This document shows positions 26,128-34,212 of a stretch of 64,000 nt of DNA, piece after piece. This DNA comes from Pantoea cypripedii. Its GTDB lineage: Bacteria > Pseudomonadota > Gammaproteobacteria > Enterobacterales > Enterobacteriaceae. A program made the translations under genes and the position numbers. The notes beneath the pieces were generated by a model. It was not told the origin of the DNA and made no database searches. It worked only from the letters and a program-made list of their open reading frames with translations. The DNA lies in the NCBI RefSeq assembly GCF_011395035.1, contig NZ_CP024768.1, positions 3,979,403 through 4,043,402 of the forward strand, written 5' to 3'. How positions within the stretch are numbered: position 1 is the stretch's first letter; each line of letters starts with the position of its first letter.

Positions 26128-26958
26128 ATGAAAAAACTGAAAATCCGCACGGTGCCGATTTCCGCCATGCTCGGCCTGGCCATAATTGCCGTGAACCTGA
26201 TTGCTGCGCTGTTCGCGCCCTGGCTGGCACCGCACAGCGAAACCGCGCAGGTGGGTGATATCTGGATGCTGCCCTCCAGCGCCATGCCGCTCGGCACTGA
26301 CAGCCTCGGCCGCGATATGCTGTCGCGCATTCTGTTTGGCGCACGCACCACTATCGCCATCGCGCTGGCAATCACCGCCATTTCGTTTGTCATTGGCATT
26401 CTCACCGGCTTCACCGCCGCCATATATGGCCGCTGGGTGGATGTGGTGCTGACGCGCATCGTCGATACGCTGATGTCGATTCCGGTGCTGATTCTGGCGC
26501 TGATCGTGTTGTCGGTGCTTGGCACCTCGATTCCGGTACTGGTTGGCACCATTGCCTTGCTCGATGCCACCCGCGTCTATCGCCTGGCACGTCTGGTGGC
26601 GCAGGGGATTGTCTGCCAGGAGTATGTCGAAGCGGCGCGTCTGCGCGGCGAAGGGCTGGGCTGGATCGTGCGTAAAGAGATTCTGCCCAACGCCATTCCA
26701 CCGCTGCTGGCGGAGTTTGGCATGCGCTTCTGCTTCACGTTCCTGTTTATCGCCGGTTTGAGCTTCCTCGGGCTGGGCATTCAGCCACCGTGGGCCGACT
26801 GGGGCAGCATGGTGCGTGACAACGCCCAGGCGATCAACTTCGGCCAGCTGGCCCCACTCTACCCGGCTGCCGCTATCGCCCTGCTGACCATCGGCGTCAA
26901 CCTGGTGGTTGACTGGCTGCTGGTCCGCAACAACCTTTCGCTGGGGGAAGAGGGATGA
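26128..26958 (+). CDS. ABC transporter permease, DppC type
   Basis: This is a 276-residue permease with the DppC signatures PLGTDSLGRDMLSRI and an EAA loop (EAARLRGEGLGW). A GTG one codon upstream is in frame, but the ATG at 26128 has GAGG at better spacing. It ends overlapping the ATPase start by 4 bases (ATGA), so translation is coupled. Confidence 0.93.
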   Translation: MKKLKIRTVPISAMLGLAIIAVNLIAALFAPWLAPHSETAQVGDIWMLPSSAMPLGTDSLGRDMLSRILFGARTTIAIALAITAISFVIGILTGFTAAIYGRWVDVVLTRIVDTLMSIPVLILALIVLSVLGTSIPVLVGTIALLDATRVYRLARLVAQGIVCQEYVEAARLRGEGLGWIVRKEILPNAIPPLLAEFGMRFCFTFLFIAGLSFLGLGIQPPWADWGSMVRDNAQAINFGQLAPLYPAAAIALLTIGVNLVVDWLLVRNNLSLGEEG

Positions 26959-28577
26959 CACAACCCATTCTGGAAATGCGCGGTCTGCGCATTGAAACCG
27001 ACCAGGGCATTCCACTGGTACAGAACATTTCACTCAGCCTGAAACCCGGCGAAGTGCTAGGGCTGATTGGCGAATCCGGTGCCGGTAAGTCCACTATCGG
27101 CCTCGCCGCGCTGGGCTATGCCCGTGCGGGCTGCCGCATTGCCGGTGGCGAAGTGCGTATCGCCGGGCGCGATATCGTGCCGCTCTCCAGCAAAGAGAAA
27201 CGCGAAATTCGCGGTCGCCGCGTGGCCTATGTGGCACAGAGTGCCGCCGCCGCGTTTAACCCGGCGCTGACCATTGGCAAGCAGGTGTGTGAAGGGCCGA
27301 TTCGCCATGGCCTGATGAATGTCGCTGAAGCGCAGGCGTGGGCAGTCACCCTGTTCCGCGCGCTGGATCTGCCGGAGCCGGACACCATCGGCCAGCGCTA
27401 CCCGCATCAGCTGTCGGGTGGCCAGTTGCAACGTGCGATGGCTGCCATGGCGATGTCCTGCAAACCCGATTTGCTGGTGATGGACGAACCGACCACCGCA
27501 CTGGATGTCACCACGCAGATTGAAGTGCTGGTGATGCTGCGCAAACTGGTACGCGAGTTCAACACCGCCGCGCTGTACATTACCCACGATTTGGCGGTGG
27601 TGGCGCAAATTGCCGACCGCATCATGGTGCTGCGCCAGGGCTGCGAAGTGGAAAGCGGCAGTACCACAGATATTCTGCAAAACCCGCTGGAAAGCTACAC
27701 CCAGCGGCTGGTCTCGGAGCGCGCCCATGCGCTGACGCCGGTCCACGCGGAAAACGTAGCCCAGGGCCAGTTGCTGACGCTGCAAAACCTCTCCACCGGT
27801 TACAACGGCAAAGCCGTAGTGCACGGCGTCTCGATGAGCCTCGCCAAAGGCGAAACGCTGGCGATTATTGGCGAGTCGGGTAGCGGCAAAAGTACCCTCG
27901 CGCGTGCGCTGTGCGGCCTGTTGGGCGATACCGCCGGTAACGTCAGCTTTGCCGGCAAAGTGCTGGCTAACCGCTATCAGCAACGCGACAAAGAAACGCT
28001 GCGTCGTATTCAGATGATTTACCAGCTGCCGGATGTGGCCCTCAATCCGCGCCAGACCATTCTGGAAGCCATTGGTCGTCCGATCGCCTTTTACTTTGGG
28101 CTGGATAAACGCCAGGTACGCGCCCGGGTGGAAGAACTGCTGCGGCTGACCGAGCTGCCGCTCACCCTGATTGATCGTTATCCCGCCGCGCTCTCTGGCG
28201 GGCAGAAACAGCGTGTCTGCATCGCGCGGGCACTGGCGGCACAGCCTGAGTTGATTATTTGCGACGAAGCGACTTCCGCCCTCGATCCGCTGGTGGCGGA
28301 AGAGGTGCTGAATCTGCTGCGCCGTTTGCAGGAGCAGCTGGGCCTGTCATATCTGTTTATCACCCACGACCTCAGCACCGTGAAACGCATCGCCCAGCAG
28401 GTGGCGGTGATGTATCAGGGCAACGTGGTGGCGCAGGGACCGACCGAGCAGGTGTTCAGCGCCCCGATGCACAGCTATACCGAAAAACTACTGACCTCGG
28501 TGCCGGAAATGCGCACATCCTGGCTGGATGAGGTGCTGGGTCAGCGTCAGTCAAATGCAATGGCAGGAGCCTCATGA
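26955..28577 (+). CDS. ABC transporter double ATP-binding protein (DppD-DppF fusion)
   Basis: The 540-residue protein contains two complete nucleotide-binding domains. Domain 1 (about 1-260) has Walker A GESGAGKST, signature LSGGQLQR and Walker B LLVMDEPTT; domain 2 (about 265-530) has GESGSGKST, LSGGQKQR and LIICDEATS. Each has its switch His in ITHDL. The fusion supplies both ATPase halves for the two permeases. The start overlaps the previous gene and the end overlaps the hydrolase gene, each by 4 bases, so the five genes form one tight operon. Confidence 0.94.
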   Translation: MTQPILEMRGLRIETDQGIPLVQNISLSLKPGEVLGLIGESGAGKSTIGLAALGYARAGCRIAGGEVRIAGRDIVPLSSKEKREIRGRRVAYVAQSAAAAFNPALTIGKQVCEGPIRHGLMNVAEAQAWAVTLFRALDLPEPDTIGQRYPHQLSGGQLQRAMAAMAMSCKPDLLVMDEPTTALDVTTQIEVLVMLRKLVREFNTAALYITHDLAVVAQIADRIMVLRQGCEVESGSTTDILQNPLESYTQRLVSERAHALTPVHAENVAQGQLLTLQNLSTGYNGKAVVHGVSMSLAKGETLAIIGESGSGKSTLARALCGLLGDTAGNVSFAGKVLANRYQQRDKETLRRIQMIYQLPDVALNPRQTILEAIGRPIAFYFGLDKRQVRARVEELLRLTELPLTLIDRYPAALSGGQKQRVCIARALAAQPELIICDEATSALDPLVAEEVLNLLRRLQEQLGLSYLFITHDLSTVKRIAQQVAVMYQGNVVAQGPTEQVFSAPMHSYTEKLLTSVPEMRTSWLDEVLGQRQSNAMAGAS

Positions 28578-30595
28578 AAACCTTCGTAACGCAATTTCCC
28601 CACAGCGTCAGCGTGACGGAACATATCTGGATCACCCTGAAAGATGGCACCCGTCTGGCAGCGCGTATGTGGTTGCCACTTTCTGCCAGCCAGCAGCCGG
28701 TGCCTGCCATTCTCGAATATATCCCTTATCGCAAGCGCGATGGGACGCGCACGCGTGATGAGCCAATGCACGGCTACTTTGCCGGACAAGGCTACGCGGT
28801 GCTGCGCGTGGATATGCGCGGCAGCGGTGAGTCGGATGGCCTGCTGGCCGATGAATATCTGTTGCAGGAGCAGGAAGATGCGCTGGAAGTGATCGACTGG
28901 ATCAGCCAGCAGAGCTGGTGCAGCGGCGCCGTCGGCATGATGGGCAAATCCTGGGGTGGGTTTAACTGCCTGCAACTGGCTGCCCGTCGCCCACCGGCAT
29001 TGAAAGCGATCATCACCGTATGCTCCACCGACGATCGTTATAACGACGATATCCACTACAAAGGCGGCTGCCTGCTGAATGATAACCTGTGGTGGGGCGG
29101 CATTATGCTGGCCTATCAAAGCCGCCCGCAGGACCCGCAGCTGGTGGGCGATAGCTGGTATCAGGACTGGCTCAACCGGCTGGAAAATATGCCGTTCTTC
29201 CCGGCGCTGTGGATGGATCATCCGCTGAAAGATGCCTACTGGAAACACGGCTCTGTCGGTGAAGACTGGTCGGCAATTCAGTGTCCGGTGATGGCGGTAG
29301 GTGGCTGGGCTGACTCCTACAGCAACGCGGTGTTCCGCCTGATGGATAACCTTGAAGTACCGCGCAAGGCGATCATCGGTCCCTGGGCGCATATCTATCC
29401 GCAGGATGGCACGCCGGAACCGGCGATTGGTTTCCTGCAGGAAGCCGTGACCTGGTGGGATCGCTGGCTGAAGCAGGTCGATAATGACGCGCTGGCAGGG
29501 CCGCGCGTGCAGGCATGGCTGAACGACAGTCAACGCCCTGGTTCGCAGCGTCCGCAGGCGTTTGGTGAGTGGATCGCCATCGACGGGGATACCGATGAGG
29601 TGACCAAAGCACAACGCTGGCATTTACAGCCCGGCACCCTGGCCCCGACTCCGCTGGAGCAGGACAGCTGGCAGGTGATCTGTACCCAGCAAAACCACGG
29701 GCTGTTTGCCGGCGAGTGGATGGGCGCGGGCGTGCTGGGTGAAAGCCCGAGCGACCAGCGGATGGATGACGGCCTGGCGGAGAGCTTTGACAGCGCGCCG
29801 CTCAATGAAAGCCTGAGCATCTACGGATTCCCGCAGTTCAGCGTCAAACTCAGCAGCGATAAACCGGCGGCGATGCTTTATGTGCGTTTGTCCGATGTCG
29901 CGCCCGACGGTGCTTCAACCCGCGTTACCCACGGCTGGGTCAACCTCAGCCATTTGCAGGGGCAGGATAAAAACGCGCCGCTGACGCCGGGTGAAACGGT
30001 GGATGTGCAGGTGCAGCTGGACGGCATCGCCTGGCGTTTTGCTGCCGGACATCGTCTGCGTATTTCACTGGCGACCACCTTCTGGCCGATGATCTGGCCG
30101 ATGGCGGAAATGGCAACGTTGCAGGTGAATCTGGCCAGTGCCGCACTCGATCTGCCGGTATGCCGCCAGCCAGAACCGATCGCCGGGCCGAACCCACAAC
30201 CGGCAACCGCCGCCAATACGCCGCTGACGCTGCTGTCACCGGGGCGTGTCGAGCGTGAGCTGCGTTATGACGTGGTAAATGACAGCTGGGAAAGCGTGAC
30301 CCACGGCATCGGCGGGGTGTTTGGCGAGGGCGTCTATCGTTTCGACGATATCGATACCACCGTCGATCACAGCCTGCGTCGTCAGCTGACCGTGCATAAC
30401 CAGGACCCGCTTTCCGCCCATTATTTGCTAACGCAAAGCATGAAGATCGGGCGTGAAGGCTGGTGGACGGAAACCGATATCGTGCTGGAGATGCGCAGCG
30501 ATCTGACGCATTTCATCATCAGCGGTGAGATGAAAGTGCAGCACAACGGCGAAGCGGTATGTACGAAGCAGTGGGACCGACGGATTAAACGTTAA
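28574..30595 (+). CDS. CocE/NonD family hydrolase
   Basis: The 673-residue protein is a serine hydrolase of the cocaine-esterase / X-Pro dipeptidyl-peptidase / glutaryl-7-ACA acylase group. Residues about 15-290 form the alpha/beta hydrolase domain with the nucleophile Ser126 in GKSWGG and oxyanion Tyr52 in EYIPYRKRD; the remaining parts are the helical cap and C-terminal jelly-roll domain. No signal peptide is visible, so it should act in the cytoplasm on what the ABC system brings in, cutting an ester or amide bond. The translational overlap with the ATPase gene ties it to the transporter. The true substrate is unknown. Confidence 0.9.
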   Translation: MKTFVTQFPHSVSVTEHIWITLKDGTRLAARMWLPLSASQQPVPAILEYIPYRKRDGTRTRDEPMHGYFAGQGYAVLRVDMRGSGESDGLLADEYLLQEQEDALEVIDWISQQSWCSGAVGMMGKSWGGFNCLQLAARRPPALKAIITVCSTDDRYNDDIHYKGGCLLNDNLWWGGIMLAYQSRPQDPQLVGDSWYQDWLNRLENMPFFPALWMDHPLKDAYWKHGSVGEDWSAIQCPVMAVGGWADSYSNAVFRLMDNLEVPRKAIIGPWAHIYPQDGTPEPAIGFLQEAVTWWDRWLKQVDNDALAGPRVQAWLNDSQRPGSQRPQAFGEWIAIDGDTDEVTKAQRWHLQPGTLAPTPLEQDSWQVICTQQNHGLFAGEWMGAGVLGESPSDQRMDDGLAESFDSAPLNESLSIYGFPQFSVKLSSDKPAAMLYVRLSDVAPDGASTRVTHGWVNLSHLQGQDKNAPLTPGETVDVQVQLDGIAWRFAAGHRLRISLATTFWPMIWPMAEMATLQVNLASAALDLPVCRQPEPIAGPNPQPATAANTPLTLLSPGRVERELRYDVVNDSWESVTHGIGGVFGEGVYRFDDIDTTVDHSLRRQLTVHNQDPLSAHYLLTQSMKIGREGWWTETDIVLEMRSDLTHFIISGEMKVQHNGEAVCTKQWDRRIKR

Positions 30596-30604
30596 TAACA
30601 AAAC

Positions 30605-30663
30605 GCGCGATAAATCGCGCCGCTACAGGCCGCACCAGACCGTAGCGGCGCAATTTATTGCGC
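30605..30663. repeat. Inverted pair of palindromic repeats
   Basis: A GC-type copy (30605-30626) faces an AT-type copy (30642-30663). They lie 9 bases after the hydrolase stop and 2 bases before the iolB stop, and mark the right edge of the transporter module. Confidence 0.92.
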
Positions 30664-30665
30664 AA

Positions 30666-31481
30666 TCAGGTACGCGGATACTTATCGCTATTCACCCAGG
30701 CGTGATCTTTCTCCCAGGTAAATTTCCACAAACGCACCGGCCCCGCCATCACGTTGAGATAATAGTTGTCATATCCCGCCAGTGTCGCCACCGGATGGTA
30801 GCCACGCGGCACGGTGACCACATCGCGGTTATACGGTGCCATGCATTCATCCAGCGTGCGGTCGTCGGTGTACACGCGCTGCATGGCAAAACCTGGCTCC
30901 GGATCGAAACGGTGATAATAGGTTTCTTCCAGATAGGTTTCGTCCGGGCTGTCTTTCTGATCGTGCTTGTGGCTCGGATAAGAACTGGTCGCCCCTTCGT
31001 CGGTGTAAACTTCCACCACCAGCAGGCTATCTGCCGGTTTATTGTCCGGCAGAATGTTATGCACCAGACGCTGGTTACGTCCCTTACCACGATGCTCAAC
31101 CCCGACATCTTCCGGCGCAATCAGGCGCGCTGGCAGGTTGCCCTGGCTGGGAGCATTACACACCGCCAGCTCCAGATCGCTATCAGCGTAGACCTCCACC
31201 TCGTCGTTATGCGGCACATACACCGAATAAGGCGGAATGCGCTCGAAGGGTGACAGACGCTTACCCAGATTCGGGAACTCCGCATGACGGGTTTTCACCG
31301 AGGCAAAGCCCGCCACCAGTACCAGACACAGCTCTTTATCAGCGCTGCTCAACTTCAGAGTTTGTCCTTTCTTCAGCAAATAAGCATCAAAGCCCACGTA
31401 TCCCCAACCGGCACTTTCCGGTGTGACATGCTGAATACGGCCATTGCTGTCTGGCTGCTGCGCTTTCGCAAGTAGTGACAT
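30666..31481 (-). CDS. iolB: 5-deoxy-glucuronate isomerase
   Basis: IolB converts 5-deoxy-D-glucuronate to 5-dehydro-2-deoxy-D-gluconate, the substrate of IolC. The 271 residues match the IolB family: a double cupin with SYPSHKHD (metal His), LEETYYHRF and VPRGYHPV. Two in-frame ATG codons exist; AAGGAGG directly touches the upper one (31487) but sits 6 bases before the lower one (31481), which I take as the start (MSLLAKAQ). It follows iolA by 11 bases. Confidence 0.95.
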   Translation of the reverse strand: MSLLAKAQQPDSNGRIQHVTPESAGWGYVGFDAYLLKKGQTLKLSSADKELCLVLVAGFASVKTRHAEFPNLGKRLSPFERIPPYSVYVPHNDEVEVYADSDLELAVCNAPSQGNLPARLIAPEDVGVEHRGKGRNQRLVHNILPDNKPADSLLVVEVYTDEGATSSYPSHKHDQKDSPDETYLEETYYHRFDPEPGFAMQRVYTDDRTLDECMAPYNRDVVTVPRGYHPVATLAGYDNYYLNVMAGPVRLWKFTWEKDHAWVNSDKYPRT

Positions 31482-31492
31482 CACCATCCTCC

Positions 31493-32998
31493 TTAACCCA
31501 GCGTCGGCATGCTGAACTCAGAGACCGTCTGCTGACCACTCGGCCAGCGCACAGTGGCGGTTTTCATACGGGTGTAGAAACGCACGCCATCCGGCCCGTG
31601 GACGTTCAGCGCACCAAACACCGAACGCTTCCAGCCACCGAAGCTGTGGAAGGCCATCGGCACCGGAACCGGGACGTTAACGCCCACCATGCCCGCTTCC
31701 ACATCCTGCACAAACTCACGCGCGGTGTGGCCGTTGCTGGTAAAGATGGCGCTGCCGTTGCCGAATTCATGGCTGTTCACCAGTTGCAACGCGCTGCTGA
31801 AATCCGGGGAACGCATGATGCTCAGTACCGGTCCGAAGATCTCTTCGCGCCAGATGGTCATCTCAGAGGTCACGTTGTCGAACAGCGTGCCGCCCACGTA
31901 GTAACCTTCTGCATGGCCCGGCACCTGATAGTTACGACCATCGACCACCAGTTTCGCGCCTTCCTGCTCACCTTTATCGATGTAGCCCAGCACTTTTTTC
32001 TGGTGCGCGGCAGAAACCACCGGCCCCATTTCATTCTCTTCTGCACCTTTCTGGATACCCGGTCCTACGCGCAACGCTTTGATCAGCGGGGTCAGACGGG
32101 CGATCAGTTTGTCGGCAGTGCCCTCACCCACCGCTACCACTACCGGCAGCGCCATGCAACGCTCCCCGGCAGAACCAAAAGCACCGCCCATGATGGCGTT
32201 CACTGTGGCATCCAGATCGGCATCCGGCATCACGATGGCGTGGTTTTTTGCGGCACCAAACGCCTGAACGCGTTTGCCATGCGCACTGGCAGTTTTGTAG
32301 ATATGTTCTGCCACGCCGGAAGAACCGACGAAGCTCACCGCCGCCACACGCGGATCTTTATACAGTTGCTCGGCATCTTCGTTGGAAGAGTGGACCACGT
32401 TGAACACGCCATCCGGCAGGCCCGCTTCTTTCAGCAGCTCCGCCATACGCACCGAGGCGGAGGGGTCCAGCGCCGGTGGCTTGAGAATAAAGGTGTTACC
32501 GCAGGCCAGTGCAATCGGGAACATCCACAGCGGCACCATCGCCGGGAAGTTAAACGGGGTGATACCCGCTACCACACCCACCGGCTGCATCAGTGAGTAG
32601 CTGTCCACGCCGCCACCCACATTTGGCGAGTTTTCGCCTTTAATCAGATGCGGAATGCCGCAGGCAAATTCGATCACTTCAATGCCGCGCGTCAGCTCAC
32701 CCAGCGCATCGGACCATACTTTGCCGTGTTCGGAGACGATCAATGCCGCCAGTTCCTCACGGTGCTGTTCCATCAGCACTTTGAAGTTGAACATCACGCG
32801 GGCACGACGCAGCGGAGAGGTTTTAGACCATTCCGGGAATGCCGCATGAGCGACTTCAATCGCTTTAGCGACTTCATCTGAGGTGCTCTGCGTCAGTTCA
32901 CGCACCACTTTGCCAGTCGCCGGATCGTACACCGGAATGGTTTCATTGCTGGCGCTGTGGGTAATCTGGCCGCCGATAAAGTTTCCTACGATGTTCAT
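31493..32998 (-). CDS. iolA: Methylmalonate-semialdehyde dehydrogenase (CoA-acylating)
   Basis: IolA oxidises malonic (or methylmalonic) semialdehyde to acetyl-CoA (or propionyl-CoA), the last step of the inositol route. The 501 residues form an aldehyde dehydrogenase with catalytic Cys281 in GSAGERCMA and Asn150 in TPFNFP. The NAD-binding stretch reads LKPPALDPS where many relatives have LKPSE, a local variation. It is first in iolA-iolB, divergent from iolI across 294 bases with several dyads. Confidence 0.95.
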   Translation of the reverse strand: MNIVGNFIGGQITHSASNETIPVYDPATGKVVRELTQSTSDEVAKAIEVAHAAFPEWSKTSPLRRARVMFNFKVLMEQHREELAALIVSEHGKVWSDALGELTRGIEVIEFACGIPHLIKGENSPNVGGGVDSYSLMQPVGVVAGITPFNFPAMVPLWMFPIALACGNTFILKPPALDPSASVRMAELLKEAGLPDGVFNVVHSSNEDAEQLYKDPRVAAVSFVGSSGVAEHIYKTASAHGKRVQAFGAAKNHAIVMPDADLDATVNAIMGGAFGSAGERCMALPVVVAVGEGTADKLIARLTPLIKALRVGPGIQKGAEENEMGPVVSAAHQKKVLGYIDKGEQEGAKLVVDGRNYQVPGHAEGYYVGGTLFDNVTSEMTIWREEIFGPVLSIMRSPDFSSALQLVNSHEFGNGSAIFTSNGHTAREFVQDVEAGMVGVNVPVPVPMAFHSFGGWKRSVFGALNVHGPDGVRFYTRMKTATVRWPSGQQTVSEFSMPTLG

Positions 32999-33059
32999 GT
33001 CGTTGCCTCTTTAATATGTAAACCCGCGAGAACTAAAAGCATGGTATGAAGCTATTACA

Positions 33060-33076
33060 GTGAAATAAATTTTTCA
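33060..33076. promoter_or_regulatory. Candidate IolR site near iolA
   Basis: GTGAAATAAATTTTTCA is an imperfect inverted repeat of the iol half site, about 60 bases before iolA. The palindrome GGAAAATTTCC (33091-33101) lies next to it. Confidence 0.4.
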
Positions 33077-33210
33077 AATACTTCTTTTTGGAAAATTTCC
33101 TTTTAGCGGACTGGATCGCATTTTCCTGCCCATGGCATCCCATGCATAACGCCACACCTGGACATTAAACAAAACGAAATATGAAATTTTTGCGAGGAAG
33201 ATCCAATATC

Positions 33211-33220
33211 TGAAATTTCA
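33211..33220. promoter_or_regulatory. Candidate IolR operator between iolA and iolI
   Basis: TGAAATTTCA is a perfect 10-base palindrome with flanking half sites ATGAAATTTT (33181) and ATGAAATAAATG (33234), about 70 bases before iolI. Confidence 0.5.
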
Positions 33221-33292
33221 TAATTCACTAACAATGAAATAAATGTTCTCTTTAGCATCATCTTACCCACCCCCCATTACAGGAGCCGTCAC

Positions 33293-34108
33293 ATGGCCAT
33301 CGATCCAACCCGTTTCTGTATTAACCGTAAAATTGCCCCGACGCTGTCGCTGGAAGCTTTTTTCCAGCTGGTGCAGCGTCTGGGTTTAAACAAAGTGGAA
33401 CTGCGTAACGATATGCCAGGCGGCAGGGTGACGGATGATCTGAGTGTGGCGCAGCTGCGCGCATTGACCGACAAATATCACATCGAAATCGAAACCATCA
33501 ACGCGCTCTATCCGTTCAACCGCCCTGACGACGCGCTGCTGGCCAAAGCCGAAGCCCTGTTGCAGGAAGCTCAGCAGATTGGCGCGAAAGCGCTGGTGAT
33601 GTGCCCGCTGAATGAAGGCATCGCCGTCCCAGCGGAACAGACGCTGGCGGCACTGCAAACCCTCGCCCCACGCTTTGCTCATTATGGTATCCAGGGGCTG
33701 GTGGAACCGCTCGGCTTCCCGGTCAGCTCGTTACGCTCCGCCGTGCAGACGCAGCAACTGATCCGTGATGCGCAGGTGCCGTTCAAACTGCTGCTGGATA
33801 CGTTCCATCATCATCTGTACGAAAACGCGGAGCAGGAATTCCCGCAGGAGATTGATGTTAACCAGATTGGCCTGGTGCATCTGTCCGGCGTGGAAGATAC
33901 GCGCCCGACGGATCAGCTCACCGATGAAGAGCGCATCATGCTGAGTAATAACGATGTGCTGAACAGTGTGGCCCAGGTGAAACGCCTCGAGATGCTGGGT
34001 TACAAAGGCATCTACGCCTTTGAACCGTTCTCGTCTGAGCTGGAGAAGTGGTCTGCCGCCGATATCGAACGTGAAATCCGCGCCAGCATTGAATTGCTGC
34101 AAGCCTGA
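33293..34108 (+). CDS. iolI: IolI-like TIM-barrel inosose isomerase
   Basis: This 271-residue AP-endonuclease-2-type TIM barrel begins AIDPTRFCINRKIAPTLSLE and has the conserved ELRNDMPGG, ETINALYPFN, EPLGFP, LLDTFHHHL and FEPFS motifs that carry metal-binding Glu, Asp and His residues. In inositol clusters such proteins are named IolI and convert 2-keto-myo-inositol to 1-keto-D-chiro-inositol, opening the pathway to D-chiro-inositol. Position beside iolA and shared operator-like dyads support this; the exact substrate is inferred. GGAG lies 8 bases upstream. Confidence 0.82.
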   Translation: MAIDPTRFCINRKIAPTLSLEAFFQLVQRLGLNKVELRNDMPGGRVTDDLSVAQLRALTDKYHIEIETINALYPFNRPDDALLAKAEALLQEAQQIGAKALVMCPLNEGIAVPAEQTLAALQTLAPRFAHYGIQGLVEPLGFPVSSLRSAVQTQQLIRDAQVPFKLLLDTFHHHLYENAEQEFPQEIDVNQIGLVHLSGVEDTRPTDQLTDEERIMLSNNDVLNSVAQVKRLEMLGYKGIYAFEPFSSELEKWSAADIEREIRASIELLQA

Positions 34109-34116
34109 TAGAAAAA

Positions 34117-34143
34117 ACGGGGGCCACTGTCCATCGCCCCCGT
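34117..34143 (-). terminator. Terminator for yhhS (minus strand)
   Basis: An 8-bp perfect stem (ACGGGGGC / GCCCCCGT) with an 11-base loop is followed on the minus strand by TTTTTTC. It lies about 70 bases past the yhhS stop. Confidence 0.8.
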
Positions 34144-34187
34144 CTGCCCGACCCTTATCTGTGTCAATGACACAATTTTGTAGTGAT

Positions 34188-34212
34188 TGGCCTCGGTCGG
34201 AGGCCATTTTTT
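34188..34212 (+). terminator. Terminator for iolI (plus strand)
   Basis: A 7-bp perfect stem (TGGCCTC / GAGGCCA), a 5-base loop and six T residues; the T-run overlaps the yhhS stop codon. Confidence 0.85.

Noticed and set aside
25840..27033. Long antisense open frame (397 codons) across the permease genes
   Set aside because: It is rich in Gln, His, Arg and Asp as expected for a shadow of GC-rich membrane protein genes, and overlaps three clear ABC genes.
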